A stretch of DNA of 64,000 bases from Bacteroidota bacterium (GTDB lineage: Bacteria; Bacteroidota; Bacteroidia; 2-12-FULL-35-15). The position numbers and the translations under genes are program-made. The notes below the pieces were generated by a model. That model searched no databases and was not told where the DNA came from. It was given only the letters and a program-made list of their open reading frames with translations. This document shows, piece by piece, positions 31,926 to 40,202 of this stretch. The stretch spans positions 42,047 through 106,046 of the forward strand of contig CANJYB010000016.1 in assembly GCA_947479085.1 (NCBI GenBank), in the 5' to 3' direction. The stretch's first letter is position 1. The number at the start of each line of letters is the position of its first letter.

Positions 31926-32978
31926 ATGAAAATCAGGAAAGCCTTATTTTTTATATTCTGCCTCTTTACCGGTTACCATGCGCTTGCTCAGTTGGGAGGA
32001 AGAACCACTTACGGCTTCCTCAATCTGCCTTATTCTGCAAGGGTAACTGCACTTGGCGGAAACCTGATTTCGGTAAAGGACAATGATTTGAATTTAGTGC
32101 AATCCAATCCTTCCTTGCTTACCGATTCAATGGGAGGAAATGTAGCCATGAGTTTTTCCAATTACATTGTTGGAATTAACTATGGAAGTTTTGCCATAGC
32201 CAAACGTTTCAAACATGGAGGTAATTTTTGTGCAGGAGTAAATTACCTGGATTATGGAAAAATGAGCCGTGCAGATGCTGTTGGCAATCAAAGTGGAGAA
32301 TTCGGTGCCAACGAAACCTGTTTTAACCTTGCTTATGCTCATCCTGTGGTCGATTCCAACTTTACCATTGGTGTCAATTTAAAAACCATTTCCTCTCACA
32401 TGGAAAACTATACTTCAATAGGTTCTGCTTTGGATTTTGGCGTGACCTTTAAAAATCCGAACCATAGTTTTACATTTGCTTATGTGGTTAAAAATGTAGG
32501 GTTGGTTTGGAAACCTTATGTGGAAGGGCATCGAGAAAACCTTCCATTCGAAATGCAGATGGGTATTTCACTTAAGCCAAAACAATTTCCCGTTCGTTTA
32601 TCTGTTATTTATGAAAACCTTGAAAAGTGGGATTTGGTTTATAATAATCCTAACATTTCTGCTCCTCGTGACCCGTTAACCGGAGAGGGTATTGAGGAAA
32701 AAAAAGGAAAAGTATTTGGTGATAAACTCATGAGGCATATTGTTATCGGGACAGAATTTATGGTTACCAAAAATTTGTTTTTACGTCTTGGATATAATTA
32801 CCAGATGCAGGTGGAGCTCAATAATCCAGCTCCAAATAAATTTTCCGGTTGCTCATTCGGTTTTGGTTTCCGCATTTATAAGTTTCATTTCAGTTATGGC
32901 AGAGCAGTTTATAATTTAGCAGGGGTAACCAATAATTTTTCCATTAGTTTTAATTTGAACAGCTTTTATACAAAGTAG
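31926..32978 (+). CDS. porQ: Type IX secretion system protein PorQ
   Basis: A 350-residue outer-membrane beta-barrel protein. The signal peptide ends HALAQ (residue 21). The start of the mature part, LGGRTTYGFLNLPYSARVTALGGN, and later NPSLLTDSMGG, VNYLDYGKMSRADAVGNQSGEF and RHIVIGTEFMVTKNLFLRLGYNYQ match PorQ. In Porphyromonas gingivalis, PorQ works with PorU, PorV and PorZ in the surface attachment complex. It is consistent with the two sorting-domain proteins in this window. No other T9SS component gene is adjacent. A loose promoter match, TTACTTTG, precedes the ATG by about 6 bp. Confidence 0.87.
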   Translation: MKIRKALFFIFCLFTGYHALAQLGGRTTYGFLNLPYSARVTALGGNLISVKDNDLNLVQSNPSLLTDSMGGNVAMSFSNYIVGINYGSFAIAKRFKHGGNFCAGVNYLDYGKMSRADAVGNQSGEFGANETCFNLAYAHPVVDSNFTIGVNLKTISSHMENYTSIGSALDFGVTFKNPNHSFTFAYVVKNVGLVWKPYVEGHRENLPFEMQMGISLKPKQFPVRLSVIYENLEKWDLVYNNPNISAPRDPLTGEGIEEKKGKVFGDKLMRHIVIGTEFMVTKNLFLRLGYNYQMQVELNNPAPNKFSGCSFGFGFRIYKFHFSYGRAVYNLAGVTNNFSISFNLNSFYTK

Positions 32979-33032
32979 TTGTACCTGTTCTTTTAATTAT
33001 TAATACTTGTAAAACCAATGCAATATTTTTTT

Positions 33033-33040
33033 TACCTTTG
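33033..33040 (+). promoter_or_regulatory. TACCTTTG -7 box for the DUF5606 gene
   Basis: An exact TAnnTTTG match 21 bp upstream of ATG 33062. TTGT at 33007 could be the upstream element. Confidence 0.65.
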
Positions 33041-33061
33041 TCCTATATAAAAAAATAATCT

Positions 33062-33607
33062 ATGAACATAAGTAAAGTAATTTCAATAGCGGGTTTAGGC
33101 GGTTTGCATAAAATGGTTGCCCAGACAAAAAACAATGGTTTGATAGTTGAATCATTGGTTGATAAGAAAAGAACTGCGGCTTACGCTACTCAAAAAATGA
33201 CAAAGCTGGAAGATGTTGCCATCTATTCAACTTCTGATGATGTGCCTCTTAAAGATGTATTTCAAAAGATATATGATAAAGAAAAAGGAGGAGAGTGCAT
33301 GAGTCACAAACAACCGGATGCCGAGTTGAAAGAATGTTTCAAAGCTGCTTTCCCTGAATACGACCAGGAAAGAGTTCATACTTCTGATATTAAAAAAGTA
33401 TTGAACTGGTATAATATTTTAAAAGCAAGCGGATTGTTGGATGAAAAAGAAGAAGAACAATCGGAAGAAGAAAGACAGAAAGTGAAAAATGCAAACGAGT
33501 TTGAAAATTCCAAGAAAGCAAGTTTGAAAGATACCAACGCAAAACCGGTTAAAACTGCACAATCTAAAGTGAAAGCTGCCGGTGTCAGAAAAACAGGAGT
33601 TGCTTAA
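33062..33607 (+). CDS. DUF5606 protein
   Basis: A 181-residue cytoplasmic protein. MNISKVISIAGLGGLHKMVAQTKNNGLIVESLVDKKRTAAYATQ, then LEDVAIYSTSDDVPLKDVFQKIYDKE and ERVHTSDIKKVLNWYNILKASGLL, match the DUF5606 family, confined mainly to Bacteroidota. The last 45 residues are a lysine-rich disordered tail. The family is conserved but uncharacterised; the small N-terminal beta domain suggests a binding role. It is monocistronic, with promoter and terminator both visible. Confidence 0.87.
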   Translation: MNISKVISIAGLGGLHKMVAQTKNNGLIVESLVDKKRTAAYATQKMTKLEDVAIYSTSDDVPLKDVFQKIYDKEKGGECMSHKQPDAELKECFKAAFPEYDQERVHTSDIKKVLNWYNILKASGLLDEKEEEQSEEERQKVKNANEFENSKKASLKDTNAKPVKTAQSKVKAAGVRKTGVA

Positions 33608-33635
33608 ACTACATTTACTATCATATTGTTAACAT

Positions 33636-33677
33636 TGCCCCTGACAGGTTGTAGAATCTTATCAGGGGCATTTTTTT
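33636..33677 (+). terminator. Terminator after the DUF5606 gene
   Basis: TGCCCCTGA and TCAGGGGCA arms pair around a 17-base loop and are followed by seven T residues. Confidence 0.85.
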
Positions 33678-33702
33678 ACTAAAAAACTACTCTCATTCAA
33701 TT

Positions 33703-35418
33703 ATGGAAACCAAAATAATAACAGCACCCGTACGTAAATTTTTACCACAGGATATTAAAATCGATTCGTGGAAAACAATAGAAAAATATTTTATTGATTT
33801 AAAAGAGCGCAGCATTTCTTCTGTCGCAGATTTACATAACTGGTTGCTCGATAAAAGTGAACTGGAAGCAGTATTAAGCGAAGACATGGGCTGGCGTTAC
33901 ATCAAAATGACCTGCGATACCACCGACCAGGCTTTAACCGATTCATTCAATTATTTTGTTTCTGAAATAGAACCGCACATTGCTCCTTACTCAAACGATT
34001 TTAATAAAATACTTATCGCTTCTCCTTTTTTAGCTGAGCTCGACCAGGATAAGTACCGCATTTATATTCGCGGTGTCAAAAAGGCGTTGGAAATATACAG
34101 GGAAGAAAACATTCCGTTACAAACCAAACTATCCACAGAATCTCAAAAGTACGGAGCCATTACCGGTGCCATGACCATTGAGTGGAAAGGGGAAACCATC
34201 ACCATGCAAAAGGCAGGAAGTTATCTTAAAGATGTGGATAGAACCGTGCGCGAACAAGTATTTAACCTAGTGCAAAGCCGCAGAGAACAGGACAAGGACA
34301 AACTAAATGAATTGTTTTCCGAATTGGTTCAGTTGCGCCACCAGGTGGCTGTTAATGCTGGTTTTAAAAACTACCGCGATTATAAGTTTGCCGAATTAGG
34401 AAGATTTGATTATTCCGTAAACGATTGTTTCCTGTTTCACGAATCCATTGCCAAAGAAATTCTTCCCTTGGCCGAAGCTTCTTCACTTGAACGCAAAAAA
34501 GCACTAAAGCTCGAAACGCTTAAACCATGGGATACCGAAGTAGATGTGGAAGGCCGGTCTGCTCTTCATCCATTCAATACAAGCGAAGAATTGATAAACA
34601 AATCCATCGAATGTTTTAATAAAATCCGTCCTGCTTATGCGGAGGTGTTGCAGATAATGAAAGCCATGGGCCATCTCGATTTAGATTCCCGCATTGGCAA
34701 AGCACCCGGAGGTTACAATTATCCTTTATACGAAATCGGGGTTCCCTTTATATTTATGAATTCCGTTGGTGCCCATCGCGATTTGGTCACCATGGTTCAC
34801 GAAGGCGGACATGCCATTCATTCCTTTGTTACCAAAGATTTGGAAATAACCGACTTCAAAAGTTTCCCTTCCGAAGTAGCCGAGCTGGCTTCCATGTCAA
34901 TGGAATTAATCTCCATGGAACATTGGGATGTTTTTTTTACGAATCCCGAAGAATTAAAACGTGCCAAGAAAGAACAGTTGCAGGATGCCTTAAAAACATT
35001 ATTGTGGATAGCAGCAGTAGATAAGTTCCAGCATTGGATTTACGAAAACCCAACACATACCGTGGAGGAGAGAATGAAAGGATGGGAAAATGTAATCAAC
35101 CAGTTCAACAGTAAAGTGGTCGACTGGACAGGACTGGAAAATGTAAAAGCACGCAGCTGGCAAAACCAGTTACACATTTTCGAAGTTCCTTTTTATTACA
35201 TCGAATACGGAATGGCTCAGTTAGGTGCCATAGCCGTTTGGCGCAATTACAAAAGCAATCCGCAAACAGCATTAGATAATTACGAAGCCGCTTTACGTTT
35301 AGGCTATACCAAATCCATTCCCGAAATTTACAAAACAGCCGGCATCCAGTTTAACTTTTCTCAGGACTATGTCAAAGAATTGGCACAGTTTGTAAAAGCC
35401 GAACTCGATTCCATTTAG
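33703..35418 (+). CDS. M3 family oligoendopeptidase
   Basis: A 571-residue zinc metallopeptidase of the thimet/PepF group. The zinc motif HEGGH lies at about residues 366-370 (MVHEGGHAIHSF), with the third ligand region SEVAELASMSMELI about 25 residues later. The family usually has HEFGH or HESGH; HEGGH is normal in the Bacteroidota subgroup. It is cytoplasmic, with no signal peptide, and degrades short peptides. The stop codon is followed at once by a pure heptamer array that leads to the MazG-like gene, so the two may share a transcript. Confidence 0.9.
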   Translation: METKIITAPVRKFLPQDIKIDSWKTIEKYFIDLKERSISSVADLHNWLLDKSELEAVLSEDMGWRYIKMTCDTTDQALTDSFNYFVSEIEPHIAPYSNDFNKILIASPFLAELDQDKYRIYIRGVKKALEIYREENIPLQTKLSTESQKYGAITGAMTIEWKGETITMQKAGSYLKDVDRTVREQVFNLVQSRREQDKDKLNELFSELVQLRHQVAVNAGFKNYRDYKFAELGRFDYSVNDCFLFHESIAKEILPLAEASSLERKKALKLETLKPWDTEVDVEGRSALHPFNTSEELINKSIECFNKIRPAYAEVLQIMKAMGHLDLDSRIGKAPGGYNYPLYEIGVPFIFMNSVGAHRDLVTMVHEGGHAIHSFVTKDLEITDFKSFPSEVAELASMSMELISMEHWDVFFTNPEELKRAKKEQLQDALKTLLWIAAVDKFQHWIYENPTHTVEERMKGWENVINQFNSKVVDWTGLENVKARSWQNQLHIFEVPFYYIEYGMAQLGAIAVWRNYKSNPQTALDNYEAALRLGYTKSIPEIYKTAGIQFNFSQDYVKELAQFVKAELDSI

Positions 35419-35495
35419 CAACAACAAACAACAAACTGTAAACTACAAACTATAAACTACAAACTGTAAACTACAAACTATAAACTATAAACTAC
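35419..35495. repeat. Heptamer array filling the M3 peptidase to MazG spacer
   Basis: Eleven 7-bp units, CAACAAC, AAACAAC, then nine of AAACT(GT/AC/AT), occupy 77 bp exactly. The first base follows the peptidase TAG, and only AA separates the last unit from the mazG-like ATG at 35498. The ribosome entry region is therefore made of heptamers. Confidence 0.92.
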
Positions 35496-35497
35496 AA

Positions 35498-35839
35498 ATG
35501 CCCAATGAACTAACCCTCGAACAAGCCCAGCAAAAAGTGGACGAATGGATCAAAACCATTGGCGTCCGTTATTTCAGCGAACTTACAAATATGGCCATGT
35601 TGTCTGAAGAAGTAGGAGAAGTAGCCCGCATCATTGCCCGCGAATATGGCGAACAATCAAAAAAGAAATCCGACAGCAATAAAAACCTGGCGGACGAATT
35701 AGCCGATGTATTGTTTGTTGTCATTTGCCTTGCCAATCAAACAGGGGTAGACCTTACCAAAGCATTCCAAAAAAATTTAGAAAAGAAAACCAAACGCGAT
35801 GCTAAAAGGCATAAGGAGAATAAAAAATTAAAGAAGTAA
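35498..35839 (+). CDS. MazG-like nucleotide pyrophosphohydrolase
   Basis: A 113-residue all-alpha protein. LSEEVGEVARIIAREYGE gives the EExxE metal motif near residue 38, and NLADELADVLFVVICLANQTG supplies the second E/D site near residue 68. Single-domain MazG-like enzymes hydrolyse NTPs or dNTPs to monophosphates, and may clear damaged nucleotides. The C-terminal 20 residues are lysine-rich. The leader is a heptamer array, so there is no normal ribosome binding site. It is likely translated from the M3 peptidase transcript. Confidence 0.87.
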   Translation: MPNELTLEQAQQKVDEWIKTIGVRYFSELTNMAMLSEEVGEVARIIAREYGEQSKKKSDSNKNLADELADVLFVVICLANQTGVDLTKAFQKNLEKKTKRDAKRHKENKKLKK

Positions 35840-36358
35840 TTTTTAGGGCGGGCACATTTTGAGAGTTAACCATGTTTTCCATTTTTTTAACCTGCCGAGG
35901 GGGAATTGAAGGGTATAAAGCAAACTAAAAAACCGAGGACAGAGAAAAATAAAGAGCATGAAGAAAGTTATTTTATACACTTAGGGACTTTTTTCGTTTT
36001 TTTCCCATGTTTTTGTCAAAAAAAAAGAATTTTAAGAAAAACTTAAGGAAGTTGGATTAAAAATTAGGGAAGTTTCAAAAAAATTTAGGTAACTTTTGGA
36101 GAAATTTGGGAAGTTTCAGAAAAATTTGGGAAATTTTAGAAAAACTTCCTGAAGTTTTTGATAAAAATAGGGACATAATTGTAAAACTTGCCTAATTTTT
36201 CTGAAAACTTGGAAAGTGATTTTTTGGAACTTCTAAGATTATTAAATTATTAAAAGGCAATAAGTTAAACAAAACCCTGAAATGGTTAAAACTAAAAAAT
36301 AAGTAAGAAAATAAGAAAAGCAAAAGTAATTATTGAACCTAGGCAACCTTTAAGTTTA
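35840..36358. other. 520-bp AT-rich spacer with degenerate tandem repeat
   Basis: Nothing coding is visible. It contains TTAGGGCGGGCAC at 35843, shared with 5494, and the degenerate 20-21-bp repeat at 36046-36172. The rest is A-rich. Confidence 0.55.
36046..36172. repeat. Degenerate 20-22-bp tandem repeat, about six units
   Basis: GGGAAGTTT-like blocks recur at 36046, 36067, 36088, 36108, 36128, 36148 and 36170, alternating with AGAAAAATTT. The spacing drifts between 20 and 22 bp and stops occur, so it is not coding. It resembles a decayed version of the 21-bp arrays. Confidence 0.65.
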
Positions 36359-36868
36359 TCAATAACACTTAAAATACTCAAACGGCTGATTACAGCCATT
36401 ACAAAACCACAAAGCCTTACATGGGGTCGAACCAAACTGGCTCGTAAGTTTGGTATCCTGTTTGCCGCAATGCGGGCAGGTTATTTTCCGCTTCGCATCC
36501 CCAAAAAGCTTTACCGCAGTTCCACACCAGTCTTCAGGCGGAGCTATCCCATGTTTCCTCATCTTTTCCTTCGCCTCTTTGCTCAGCCAGTCGGTAGTCC
36601 AGGCGGGGGAATGTATAATTTTCACCTCCACCTCCTTCGCCCCATATTGTCTCAGCACCGCTTTTATATCCTCTTTAAATAATTGCATCGCAGGGCAACC
36701 CGAATAACTCGGAGTAAGCGTTACCACTATTTTATCATCCTGCAAAACTTCCACATCCCTCACTATCCCCAGTTCAGTAATGCTGATAACAGGAATATCC
36801 GGGTCCGGAATCTCGCTCAGCAGGTTCCATACCATTTTCCGGGTCAGATGTGCGCCTGTAGTTACCAT
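36359..36868 (-). CDS. paaD: 1,2-phenylacetyl-CoA epoxidase, PaaD subunit
   Basis: A 169-residue protein. An N-terminal MIP18/DUF59 domain (MVWNLLSEIPDPDIPVISITELGIV) is followed by a C-terminal zinc-ribbon-like region with CPHCGKQDT and CNGCNQPF, the PaaJ/PaaD pattern. PaaD helps assemble the metal cofactors of the epoxidase. The start overlaps the end of paaC by 7 bp (ATGGTAA), so translation is coupled. It is the last gene of the run. The PaaE reductase that normally completes the enzyme is not encoded next to it. Confidence 0.9.
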   Translation of the reverse strand: MVTTGAHLTRKMVWNLLSEIPDPDIPVISITELGIVRDVEVLQDDKIVVTLTPSYSGCPAMQLFKEDIKAVLRQYGAKEVEVKIIHSPAWTTDWLSKEAKEKMRKHGIAPPEDWCGTAVKLFGDAKRKITCPHCGKQDTKLTSQFGSTPCKALWFCNGCNQPFEYFKCY

Positions 36869-37620
36869 GTTGCTCCCGGGTATGCCCTTTGCAGGTATTG
36901 CATTTCAGTAAGTATATGCCCCAGGTGTTCCGTATGCATACCATTACATCCGCCTTTAATAATCTTGGCAGCATCAGGTATAGCCAGCGTAGCTTCCTTC
37001 AATATTTCTCCCACCACAAAGTTCCATTTCCCGTAAATAGTTTCCAGGTTCGCGCTTATTCCTGTCGAAATCAATTCTTCGTCAGTGGCGTTCATCTCAA
37101 ACATATCAGTGGTAAACCGCCAGAGTTCATTAATCGCAAGTTGAACCCGCTCATGGCTTTCCTTTGTTCCTTTCCCCAATCGTATCACCCATTCGCTGCT
37201 GTGGCGGAAATGGTATTTTGCTTCTTTCAAAGCTTTCGTGGAAATACCTTTTATAGTATCATCATTACTTTCTGTCAATGCCTCATACATTAACTTTTGA
37301 AAAGCGGAAAATAAAAACTGCTTCATCATCGTCACCGCAAAGTCACCGTTTGGTTGTTCCACCAGCAGGTTATTATAGTATTGTCTCTCGCTTCGCAAAA
37401 AAGCCAGGTCATCAGCCGATTTCACATTCCCGTTCAGCGAAGCTGCATAATCAAAAAAACTTTCCGCCTGCCCGAACAAATCAAGAGCAAGATTAGTCAT
37501 TGCCAGGTCTTCCTCCAGTATGGGGCCCCTGCTGCACCATTCCGTCAGCCGTTGTCCCGAAATTAAATTATTGTCTGCCATCCTCAGGCAGAAATTATAT
37601 ACCGCATCTTTTGTATTCAT
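36862..37620 (-). CDS. paaC: 1,2-phenylacetyl-CoA epoxidase, PaaC structural subunit
   Basis: A 252-residue ferritin-like all-helical protein. VYNFCLRMADNNLISGQRLTEWCSRGPILEEDLAMTNLALDLFGQAE is characteristic of PaaC (PaaI in older naming), which pairs with PaaA but does not hold the active diiron site. It lies between paaB and paaD with short gaps. Wobble positions are rather C-rich, as in paaD, unlike many neighbours. Confidence 0.92.
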   Translation of the reverse strand: MNTKDAVYNFCLRMADNNLISGQRLTEWCSRGPILEEDLAMTNLALDLFGQAESFFDYAASLNGNVKSADDLAFLRSERQYYNNLLVEQPNGDFAVTMMKQFLFSAFQKLMYEALTESNDDTIKGISTKALKEAKYHFRHSSEWVIRLGKGTKESHERVQLAINELWRFTTDMFEMNATDEELISTGISANLETIYGKWNFVVGEILKEATLAIPDAAKIIKGGCNGMHTEHLGHILTEMQYLQRAYPGATW

Positions 37621-37640
37621 AATGAGCTGTTTTAATTCAA

Positions 37641-37934
37641 TTACATATTTTTTACTCCTTCAGGTACTTTGTAAAAAGTAGGGTGACGATACACTTTATC
37701 ATCAGTAGTATCAAAAAACTCACCTTCTTCATCTAATGTCGAAGCAATAATATTATCCGACTTTACCACCCAGATACTTCTTCCTTCTCCTCTGCGGGTG
37801 TATATATCCCTTGCATTTTGCAAAGCCATATTTTTATCCGAAGCATGTATACTTCCCGCGTGACGGTGCGGATTTCCATTTTTTCCCTGTATAAAAACTT
37901 CCCATAGCGGAAGTTGATTTTGTTTGTTGTCCAT
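37641..37934 (-). CDS. paaB: 1,2-phenylacetyl-CoA epoxidase, PaaB subunit
   Basis: A 97-residue protein. LPLWEVFIQGKNGNPHRHAGSIHASDKNMALQNARDIYTRRGEGRSIWVV is diagnostic of PaaB, a small subunit that links the PaaAC heterodimers. It lies 11 bp after paaA and 20 bp before paaC. Confidence 0.95.
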   Translation of the reverse strand: MDNKQNQLPLWEVFIQGKNGNPHRHAGSIHASDKNMALQNARDIYTRRGEGRSIWVVKSDNIIASTLDEEGEFFDTTDDKVYRHPTFYKVPEGVKNM

Positions 37935-37945
37935 AATTGTATGTT

Positions 37946-38890
37946 TTAGTTGGTTGTTGTTTCAAGTTTCATTTCATTTTCTGCAAAGGCCAAAGCAGCT
38001 TCCCTTACCCAATTCCCCTCATTATGATATTTTATATGATGGTTCAGTCGCTGATGATTGCAGGGGCCATTGCCGTTTATCACCTGTTTAAATTCATTCC
38101 AGTCCAGTGGAGATGTTTCCCAATGTTCTGTTTCTTTATTAAAGCGGATATTCTTATCAGGAATTTCAAGCCCTATAAAATGAGCCTGGTCAATGGTTTT
38201 ATCAATAAATCGCTGGCGCAATACATCATTACTTTCTCTTTTTATTTTCCATTTCAATGATTGTTTCGAATGAGCCGAATCATTGTCGGGTGGACCAAAC
38301 ATCATCAATGCAGGCGCCCACCAGCGGTTCATAGCATCCTGCGCCATTTCTTTTTGTTCAGGAGTTCCGTTCATCATGGTCGTCATTATTTCATATCCCT
38401 GCCGTTGATGAAAAGATTCCTCTTTGCAAATCCTTATCATCGCCCTGGAATAGGAACCAAATGAAGTACGTTGCAACGAAATCTGGTTAACGATGGCCGC
38501 ACCATCCACCAGCCAGCCAATAGCACCAATATCTGCCCAGTTCAATGTTGGATAATTAAACACACTGGAATACTTTGCCTTGCCTTCATGCAATTGCTCA
38601 ATCATTGTATCCCTGTCAATGCCCAATGTTTCAGTAGCACTGTAAAGGTATAGTCCGTGACCGCCCTCATCCTGTATTTTAGCAAGGAGTATTTTCTTTG
38701 CTCTCAGTGTAGGTGCCCGCAGTGCCCAGTTTCCCTCGGGCTGCATTCCTATCACTTCCGAATGCGCATGCTGCGACATCTGGCGAATCAATGCTTTCCG
38801 GTATTCCTCCGGCATCCAATCCTTCGGTTCTATTTTTTCTTCGGCATCTATCCTTGCCTGAAACTGTTCTAACTTTTGTTCTTCTGTCAT
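37946..38890 (-). CDS. paaA: 1,2-phenylacetyl-CoA epoxidase, catalytic PaaA subunit
   Basis: A 314-residue diiron protein. Two ExxH motifs supply the metal site, EGGH in [11 protein letters not shown] and ESFH in [13 protein letters not shown], with the substrate-cavity segment [17 protein letters not shown] upstream. The enzyme epoxidises the ring of phenylacetyl-CoA with oxygen in the aerobic phenylacetate pathway. It follows hppD after 67 bp, part of which is a heptamer array. The later steps (PaaG, PaaZ, PaaJ, PaaH) are not in this window. Confidence 0.95.
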   Translation of the reverse strand: MTEEQKLEQFQARIDAEEKIEPKDWMPEEYRKALIRQMSQHAHSEVIGMQPEGNWALRAPTLRAKKILLAKIQDEGGHGLYLYSATETLGIDRDTMIEQLHEGKAKYSSVFNYPTLNWADIGAIGWLVDGAAIVNQISLQRTSFGSYSRAMIRICKEESFHQRQGYEIMTTMMNGTPEQKEMAQDAMNRWWAPALMMFGPPDNDSAHSKQSLKWKIKRESNDVLRQRFIDKTIDQAHFIGLEIPDKNIRFNKETEHWETSPLDWNEFKQVINGNGPCNHQRLNHHIKYHNEGNWVREAALAFAENEMKLETTTN

Positions 38891-38931
38891 AAAATAAATA
38901 TTATAAACTAAATTCTAACTATCACTAATAT

Positions 38932-38959
38932 ACTAATGACCAATGACTATTGACTAATT
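38932..38959. repeat. Heptamer array ending in the hppD stop codon
   Basis: ACTAATG, ACCAATG, ACTATTG and ACTAATT run in strict 7-bp register, and the last unit overlaps the hppD stop codon. It lies in the hppD-paaA spacer. Confidence 0.75.
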
Positions 38960-40115
38960 AAAGTGTTCCCCTTCTTTCCTGCTCCGCTTCTATCGATTCA
39001 AACAACGCTTTGAAATTTCCTTTACCAAAAGATTTAGCACCTTTTCGTTGAATAATTTCGAAGAATAAAGTAGGACGGTCTTCCACCGGTTTTGTAAATA
39101 TTTGTAACAGGTATCCTTCTTCATCCCTGTCCACCATTATTCCCAGTTGTTTAAGAATAGCCATATCCTCTTCAATTATTCCCACACGGTCTGCAACAGT
39201 ATCATAATACGAACCCGGAACATGTAAAAATTCAACTCCGCGTTTTCTCATTTCCGATACCGAAAACACAATGTCATTGGTCGCAATCGCGATGTGCTGA
39301 CAGCCTGCCCCTTTATTAAAATCAATGTATTCTTCAATCTGCGATTTTTTTAAACCATGAGCAGGTTCATTAATCGGAAATTTAATTCTTCCATTTCCAC
39401 TGGTCATTACCTTACTCATCAATGCTGTGTATTGAGTGGAAATATCTTTGTCATCGAATGTTACAAGGTTTGCAAAGCCCATTACATCTTCATAAAACTT
39501 AGCCCATTTGGTCATATCACCTAATTCAACATTTCCAACCATGTGGTCGATGTATTTAAAACCAAGGTCAGAAGGATTGTATTCAGATTCCCATTTTTCA
39601 AAGCCAGGCATAAATACTCCGTTATAGTTTTTTCTTTCTATAAATAAGTGGATGGTATCTCCATAAGTATAAATTCCGGAACGCACCACTTCACCATCAG
39701 CATCCGAAATGGTTTCAGGTGATAAATAGATTTTAGCGCCTCTGCTTACTGTTTCATAAAAAGCTTCATGGGCATCATCCACCCATAATGCAATTACTTT
39801 TACACCATCGCCATGTTTTTTAATATGTTCTGAAATTTCAGAATCAGGATTAAAAGGAGTAGTAAGTACCAGCCTGATTTTATCCTGTTGTAATACATAA
39901 GATGTTTTTTCTTTGTCTCCTGTTTCCAGTCCGCTATATGCTAACGATTGAAATCCAAAAGCCGTTTTGTAATAATGCGCTGCCTGTTTTGCATTGCCTA
40001 CATAAAGTTCCACATAGTCAGTTCCGTTGATTGGCAAAAAATCTTTTGCAAGCGAAAATATTTTTTCACCTGAATAGCTATAATTTTTTACTGCTGTTAA
40101 ATCTGTTGTGCTCAT
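38958..40115 (-). CDS. hppD: 4-hydroxyphenylpyruvate dioxygenase
   Basis: A 385-residue vicinal-oxygen-chelate enzyme with two domains. Iron ligands are the histidine in YIDHMVGNVE (about 190), the histidine in GCQHIAIATND (about 273) and the glutamate in LFFEIIQRKG (about 359). The C-terminal LLQIFTKPVEDRPTLFFEIIQRKGAKSFGKGNFKALFESIE is the standard HPPD ending. It converts 4-hydroxyphenylpyruvate to homogentisate in tyrosine breakdown. It follows hmgA with an 87-bp spacer, half of which is heptamer repeat. Confidence 0.96.
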   Translation of the reverse strand: MSTTDLTAVKNYSYSGEKIFSLAKDFLPINGTDYVELYVGNAKQAAHYYKTAFGFQSLAYSGLETGDKEKTSYVLQQDKIRLVLTTPFNPDSEISEHIKKHGDGVKVIALWVDDAHEAFYETVSRGAKIYLSPETISDADGEVVRSGIYTYGDTIHLFIERKNYNGVFMPGFEKWESEYNPSDLGFKYIDHMVGNVELGDMTKWAKFYEDVMGFANLVTFDDKDISTQYTALMSKVMTSGNGRIKFPINEPAHGLKKSQIEEYIDFNKGAGCQHIAIATNDIVFSVSEMRKRGVEFLHVPGSYYDTVADRVGIIEEDMAILKQLGIMVDRDEEGYLLQIFTKPVEDRPTLFFEIIQRKGAKSFGKGNFKALFESIEAEQERRGTL

Positions 40116-40160
40116 AATTTTAATTGTTAAATTGTTTATTTCTAAATTTTTTTTAAACTA

Positions 40161-40202
40161 ATATCAAATATCAAATATCTAATATCAAATATCTAATAAC
40201 TA
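40161..40202. repeat. Heptamer array between hmgA and hppD
   Basis: ATATCAA, ATATCAA, ATATCTA, ATATCAA, ATATCTA and ATAACTA are in exact 7-bp register. The next unit, CTAACTA, includes the hmgA stop codon. Confidence 0.85.

Noticed and set aside
5494..35855. 13-bp TTAGGGCGGGCAC shared by 5494 and 35843
   Set aside because: Two copies after stop codons are suggestive, but the match is short and no structure or continuation is shared.
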